From NCBI GenBank assembly GCA_041736705.1, contig JBGSTC010000022.1:37763-101762 (forward strand): 64,000 bases of DNA, given 5' to 3'. Under the pieces are notes generated by a model. The model was not told the DNA's origin. It worked only from the letters and a program-made list of their open reading frames with translations, and did no database searches. This DNA comes from GWE2-51-13 sp041736705. Lineage in GTDB: Bacteria > Bacillota_I > Bacilli_A > Erysipelotrichales > Erysipelotrichaceae. A program made the translations under genes and the position numbers. Shown one piece after another: positions 60,541 to 64,000 of this stretch (within the stretch, counting starts at the first letter, position 1; each line of letters starts with the position of its first letter).

Positions 60541-62085
60541 ATGTTAACACTACAAAACATCACAATCACGACACCCAAAGGCAGGGTCTTGGTCAACGAC
60601 CTGTCTTTCTCCATCCAAGCCGGGGATAAAATGGCGATCATCGGGGAAGAGGGGAATGGGAAAAGCACGGTATGTAAACTTATCGCCACACCGTCGGCGA
60701 TCATCGAATCCTTGATCGTCGAGGGGAAAGTAAGCGGCGACACGAAACGGATCGGCTATCTTCCCCAATGGCTTCAAGAAGAGGATATGAATACATCGGT
60801 GATCGACTTCGTGCTTAATGAAGAAGGATGGGTCGACTATGAGAAATTGACCGATATGAAACGATGGATGGCGGATTTGATCGTCGGCATCCCGGAAGAG
60901 CGATATGACGACCCGCTGAACCGCTTGAGCGGCGGGGAGCGCATCAAAGTCCAGTTGGTACGGTTGATGCTGAAGGAACCGGAGTTGTTGGTTCTGGATG
61001 AACCGACCAACGACTTGGATCTGAACGCCTTACGATGGTTCGAAGAGTTCATCCTCAGTACGTCGTTACCGATCCTCTTTGTCTCCCATGACGAAACGTT
61101 GTTAAAGCGATGCGCCAACCGCATCCTGCACTTGGAACAAACGCAACGCAAGACCGTGCCGCTGTGGACCTGCGTGACCTGTGGGTACGACGAATACGTG
61201 AGTACGCGTCTGCACTTGATCGATCGTCAAACGACGCTCTCGCGCAAGCAGAGGGCTGAATACGAGAAGCAGTTGGAGAAGTGGCGTCAGATCTATCAGA
61301 AAGTCGAACATGCCCAGGCGACCATCAGCCGCCAAGACCCTGCGGGGGCGCGGTTGCTGAAGAAGAAAATCAAGAATCTCAAGGCGGTTCGGGATCATCT
61401 GGATGGCGAAGAGAAAATCAAGAAACCGGATCCCGAAGAATCGATCACCTTGTTTTTCCAGGAGAAAGAACCGGTCTATGATCAGAAATGCCTGTTGGAC
61501 GATGCTTTGCCCGAACTGAAAATCGGGGACCGAGTTCTAGCACGGGATTTGGAACTGACGATCTACGGACGGGCTCGCATCGGTCTCATCGGTGACAACG
61601 GATCAGGCAAGACCACCTACCTCGCCCATCTTCAGTTAAAAGCCCGTGAACGCGGGACCAAGGTCGGCTACATGCCGCAAAACTATGACGAACGATTACC
61701 CTTGTCGTCAAACGCGGTCGACTTTTTGACCCAAGATGGGACCAAGGAGGAAAAGACGCGGATCATGACCTATCTTGGTAATCTCAAGTTCACCGAAGAA
61801 GAGATGCGTCAACCGATCTCGGCGTGTTCGCAAGGTCAAAAAGCGAAAATCCTCTTGGTATCGTTGGTGCTTGGCGACAACGATCTCTTGATTCTCGACG
61901 AACCGACGCGCAATCTCAGTCCGCTGACCCTTCCCGTGGTCGAAGAAATGCTGGACAACTACCACGGGGCGATCCTGGCGGTCTCCCATGATCGCCGCTT
62001 CCTGCTGAACGTGACCCGTACGCGCTATGTATTACGCGCAAACGGTCTTGAGAATATTTCGCAAGATTTTGGATATCTGGTGTGA
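60541..62085 (+). CDS. ABC-F family ATPase (probable ribosome-protection protein)
   Basis: A 514-residue soluble protein with two ABC domains and no membrane part. Domain 1: GEEGNGKST, LSGGERIKV, VLDEPTND. Domain 2: GDNGSGKTT, a changed signature CSQGQKAKI, ILDEPTRNLS. The intervening linker (about residues 200-310) is rich in charged helix and includes CVTCGYDEY. ABC-F proteins bind the ribosomal E site and can dislodge antibiotics. The upstream leader peptide and attenuator support a resistance-like, inducible role. The drug is unknown. Confidence 0.88.
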   Translation: MLTLQNITITTPKGRVLVNDLSFSIQAGDKMAIIGEEGNGKSTVCKLIATPSAIIESLIVEGKVSGDTKRIGYLPQWLQEEDMNTSVIDFVLNEEGWVDYEKLTDMKRWMADLIVGIPEERYDDPLNRLSGGERIKVQLVRLMLKEPELLVLDEPTNDLDLNALRWFEEFILSTSLPILFVSHDETLLKRCANRILHLEQTQRKTVPLWTCVTCGYDEYVSTRLHLIDRQTTLSRKQRAEYEKQLEKWRQIYQKVEHAQATISRQDPAGARLLKKKIKNLKAVRDHLDGEEKIKKPDPEESITLFFQEKEPVYDQKCLLDDALPELKIGDRVLARDLELTIYGRARIGLIGDNGSGKTTYLAHLQLKARERGTKVGYMPQNYDERLPLSSNAVDFLTQDGTKEEKTRIMTYLGNLKFTEEEMRQPISACSQGQKAKILLVSLVLGDNDLLILDEPTRNLSPLTLPVVEEMLDNYHGAILAVSHDRRFLLNVTRTRYVLRANGLENISQDFGYLV

Positions 62086-62091
62086 TTTCAC

Positions 62092-62119
62092 ATGACATTT
62101 TTTTCGGATACGATATAAT
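62092..62119 (+). promoter_or_regulatory. Promoter of maf
   Basis: ATGACA (62092-62097) and TATAAT (62114-62119) with a 16-bp spacer. Confidence 0.6.
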
Positions 62120-62140
62120 AATAACGTCAGGAGGGGGACA

Positions 62141-62701
62141 ATGTATAAGCAACTCATTTTGGCGAGCCAAAGCCCTCGCCGCAGAGAACTCATGGCTTTA
62201 TGCGAGATTCCGTTTACGATCATCAATCCGCAAGTCGACGAAACCTTGAATGCCGAGTTGCCGCTAGGGGATGCGGTGGCCGATCTTGCTTTCCGCAAGG
62301 CGCACTTGGTTTTTCAGAAGCATCCGGATTCCGTGGTCATCGGTGCGGACACCATCGTCGTCATCGACGATGAAGTCTTGGGAAAACCGGTCGAAGTCCC
62401 GGTCGCGATCGAAATGTTGCGTAAACTTTCAGGACGCGTCCATAAAGTCATCACCGGCGTCAGTATCATCGGTCCGGGTTCGGAAGAGAAATTCTTCACC
62501 GAAACCGAAGTCGAATTCTTTCCGTTGAGTGAAGACCAGATCAAAAAGTACGTGGATACCAAAGTCTGCCTGGATAAAGCCGGGGCGTACGGGATCCAGG
62601 ATAAGGGCGCGCTCTTCATCAAAGGGATCGTCGGGGACTATTATACAGTCATGGGACTCCCCATCGCACGGGTCTACCAAAGTATACAAAAGTATTTATA
62701 G
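62141..62701 (+). CDS. maf: Maf-like nucleotide pyrophosphatase
   Basis: A 186-residue nucleoside-triphosphate pyrophosphatase with N-terminal LASQSPRRRELM, GADTIVV and KAGAYGIQDKGALFI. Maf proteins hydrolyse dTTP/UTP or modified nucleotides and prevent their incorporation; some affect septum formation. AGGAGGGGG precedes the start. It is the last gene with the window's normal base composition. Confidence 0.92.
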   Translation: MYKQLILASQSPRRRELMALCEIPFTIINPQVDETLNAELPLGDAVADLAFRKAHLVFQKHPDSVVIGADTIVVIDDEVLGKPVEVPVAIEMLRKLSGRVHKVITGVSIIGPGSEEKFFTETEVEFFPLSEDQIKKYVDTKVCLDKAGAYGIQDKGALFIKGIVGDYYTVMGLPIARVYQSIQKYL

Positions 62702-62704
62702 CTC

Positions 62705-62733
62705 TTGATTTATTGAACTATTTTGGTTATTAT
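62705..62733 (+). promoter_or_regulatory. Promoter of tRNA-Thr
   Basis: TTGATT (62705-62710) and TATTAT (62728-62733), 17 bp apart, 13 bases before the tRNA. Confidence 0.55.
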
Positions 62734-62745
62734 ATTATGGCACAC

Positions 62746-62819
62746 GCCATCATAGTTCAATGGTAAAACAGAGCAATGGTAATGCTCAGTTCGGAGTCCG
62801 ATTCTCCGTGATGGCACCA
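62746..62819 (+). tRNA. tRNA-Thr (anticodon GGT) with unusual T-loop
   Basis: A 74-nt cloverleaf: acceptor GCCATCA/TGATGGC, D-arm GTTC-AATGGTA-AAAC, anticodon stem GAGCA/TGCTC with loop ATGGTAA (anticodon GGT), four-base variable region, T-stem CGGAG/CTCCG, discriminator A and encoded CCA. The T-loop reads TCCGATT, with C instead of the almost universal T at position 55. Confidence 0.88.
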
Positions 62820-62828
62820 TTTACAAGC

Positions 62829-62854
62829 AAAGCCTTTAAACAAAGGCTTTTTTT
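62829..62854 (+). terminator. Terminator after tRNA-Thr
   Basis: AAAGCCTTT-AAAC-AAAGGCTTT followed by T residues. Confidence 0.9.
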
Positions 62855-62983
62855 AATGCCCAAAAGTCCAAGTGAATCACTTTTATAATAAACATAAGAA
62901 TTCCAGATTTCAATTTTTAAAAATAGTTGCTTTAGTAGATCTAAAAAGTATATGATTTTGATTGTGAAGACTGGGGGATTAAA

Positions 62984-63280
62984 ATGAAGATTGTATATTT
63001 GATCACTTATCCAAATGGAAAGATTTATATTGGATCGGATGTTACTGACGATATAAACTATTTTGGTAGTGCTAAATCCAAATTGATAGAGAATGACTTC
63101 CCACGAGAACAACGTTATGATTTTGTCGTTCATAGAAAGATATTATGGGAAAGCGAAAATGCATCGAATCATGAGGTGCGTCAAAAGGAAGTAGAGTTAA
63201 TCAAATTCTACGGATCTAATGACCCACAAATCGGATATAATCTATGGCCTAAATTCCACTCGCAGAAGCAGTCTACATAA
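62984..63280 (+). CDS. Small GIY-YIG-like nuclease-domain protein
   Basis: This 98-residue protein has the GIY-YIG pattern VYLI (Y5) and KIYIGS (Y15, G17), a downstream HRKILW basic segment, a conserved Glu in EVELIKFYGS, and the terminal QIGYNLWP. Such single domains occur in phage and mobile introns as homing endonucleases. Codon and base use are far more AT-rich than the rest of the window. GGGGG precedes the ATG. No DNA-binding domain is attached, so it may be cut down. Confidence 0.75.
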   Translation: MKIVYLITYPNGKIYIGSDVTDDINYFGSAKSKLIENDFPREQRYDFVVHRKILWESENASNHEVRQKEVELIKFYGSNDPQIGYNLWPKFHSQKQST

Positions 63281-63639
63281 ATCTGGAGTGAGAGACTAGT
63301 GTTCTGAGTTTCCATGATTCATTAATTCACCTTATAAGACTATGGTATTCGTGTAAATCAATCATGTTCCCCCAATATAGCGATTAGATGCAACTCTGAC
63401 AGTTCTCTTTTCTGATGATCCAATAATGATATATATATATATAGGTGTAAATCTGGTATATGCCTCATTTGTGAGACGTGATGGAAGGAAACAATATAGG
63501 ATAGGTATTATCCTTCAGATTGATATCGCTACGTCACGGTCGAGTAGGGAGACCGTATACTGAGCGCTAAAGAATTGAGATTTCGTATAGCAAATTATTT
63601 GATGGCGTTATACAACAACCAATAGGACTGGAGAGACTA
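63281..63639. other. AT-rich intergenic region (359 bp)
   Basis: No convincing gene. Contents: an AT dinucleotide run (63429-63443), an inverted repeat ACGGTC/GACCGT (63536-63541, 63551-63556), and a degenerate copy near 63283-63301 of the CTGGAG-GAGACTA-TG sequence that carries the next ribosome site at 63627-63642, suggesting past duplication. Confidence 0.6.
63429..63443. repeat. AT dinucleotide microsatellite
   Basis: Seven and a half AT units in the AT-rich end segment. Confidence 0.85.
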
Positions 63640-63948
63640 ATGGCAAAAAACAAAAAATCGACAGTTGATAATGAGTGGTTTGAATTTATGTTTGAATCTT
63701 CAAAAGCGAACAAAGAATTTCATAGGATTATAGATTTCTATATTTTAAATTGTCCTTCATACCAAACCAATGTGCAATCGAGAAAAATAGTTGATTACGG
63801 TTGGAATACACCAATCATGAAAAGATCATTAACTAGTAAACTTAAAAAGACTCTACCCAAATTAAACTGTACCCTTTGTAAAGGACACAAAATAAAAGCA
63901 GGGGTAAGATCGTCGAAGTTGGCGATCTTTTTCATGTTTGAACGGTGA
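63640..63948 (+). CDS. Hypothetical protein of the AT-rich segment
   Basis: A 102-residue lysine- and serine-rich protein with a good GGAGAG ribosome site. It starts AKNKKST and has a C-terminal CTLCKGHKIKAG segment with one CxxC and no second pair. No family recognised. Base use (17 of 60 bases are G or C in 63661-63720) matches the GIY-YIG gene and not the bulk of the window. Two more cysteine-free hydrophobic stretches are too short for membrane helices. Confidence 0.5.
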   Translation: MAKNKKSTVDNEWFEFMFESSKANKEFHRIIDFYILNCPSYQTNVQSRKIVDYGWNTPIMKRSLTSKLKKTLPKLNCTLCKGHKIKAGVRSSKLAIFFMFER

Positions 63949-64000
63949 TTTGCGATATTCTCATCGGAAGTAGTAGGATAGGACTCCTTCTTTCTGATAG

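Noticed and set aside
63421..63460. CRISPR or long tandem repeat
   Set aside because: Only a 15-base AT run; there are no spaced repeats anywhere in the window.
62820..64000. Complete prophage or integrative element
   Set aside because: No integrase, capsid, replication or transposase gene is visible in the part of the segment included here.

Overview
The window is a 64 kb stretch of a bacterial chromosome with tightly packed genes on both strands. Shine-Dalgarno sites are strong (AAGGAGG type), promoters are sigma-A-like, TGA is used as a stop codon, and there are cre-like boxes, BglG-type PRD regulators, PadR/LacI/WYL regulators and many hairpin-plus-T-run terminators. Together these point to Bacillota. 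Base composition is about 50% G+C, rather high for Mollicutes or Erysipelotrichia-like Bacilli. A sortase with an exported substrate suggests a walled cell. I cannot place it more precisely. The metabolism looks anaerobic and fermentative: Fe-S fumarase, FNR-like regulator, acyl-CoA dehydrogenase/Etf and acetate kinase.

Layout. 1-1772: truncated CPBP protease and an old-yellow-enzyme reductase. 1793-8797: sucrose locus, with a LacI regulator divergent from a sugar ABC importer (no ATPase), fructokinase and an intracellular amylosucrase-type GH13 enzyme. 8904-15640: PadR/HAAS/DUF4097 envelope operon, membrane proteins, a lipoprotein and an ABC-2 exporter. 15725-20795: tRNA-Leu, an esterase, a LURP-like protein, a flavodoxin, a metallo-hydrolase, and a WYL regulator paired with a DprA-like protein. 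21128-23895: an ArsR repressor with a perfect operator controls a four-domain persulfide/CoA-disulfide enzyme. 23987-29125: lipoprotein, DUF1003 protein, two-component system, VOC protein, MsrB. 29290-35368: two-subunit Fe-S hydro-lyase (fumarase type), FNR-like regulator, hemerythrin/DUF438 protein, HMA chaperone with a CPG-motif P1B ATPase, and a ferredoxin. 35601-41063: complete mannitol PTS locus. 41074-43165: sortase locus. 43379-59890: acyl-CoA locus. 59925-62701: coaD, an ABC-F protein behind a peptide-coding attenuator, and maf. 62746-64000: tRNA-Thr followed by an AT-rich segment with a GIY-YIG protein, resembling the edge of an island.

The most distinctive region is 43379-59890. The leftward genes are maoC, acyl-CoA dehydrogenase, etfB and etfA, with ackA nearby. 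The rightward genes are thiolase, FabG-type reductase, alpha/beta hydrolase, KAS III-like protein, livHMGF, binding protein, CoA-transferase, a second hydrolase and TetR. Together they give a four-carbon acyl-CoA cycle that uses FabG/MaoC-type ((R)-3-hydroxyacyl-CoA) chemistry in place of Hbd/Crt, coupled to a dedicated Liv-type importer. Three copies of one palindrome (RTGAAT-N4-WTTCAT) lie in front of the two transcription units and look like FadR/TetR operators. The direction of the pathway (butyrate formation or uptake and breakdown of a short acid or ester) is not decided by the sequence.

Several RNA-level signals stand out: a leader peptide plus terminator before the ABC-F gene, a possible pseudoknot leader before the fumarase genes, a free-standing RNA with two C5 loops before msrB, and a possible sRNA at 20869-21045.
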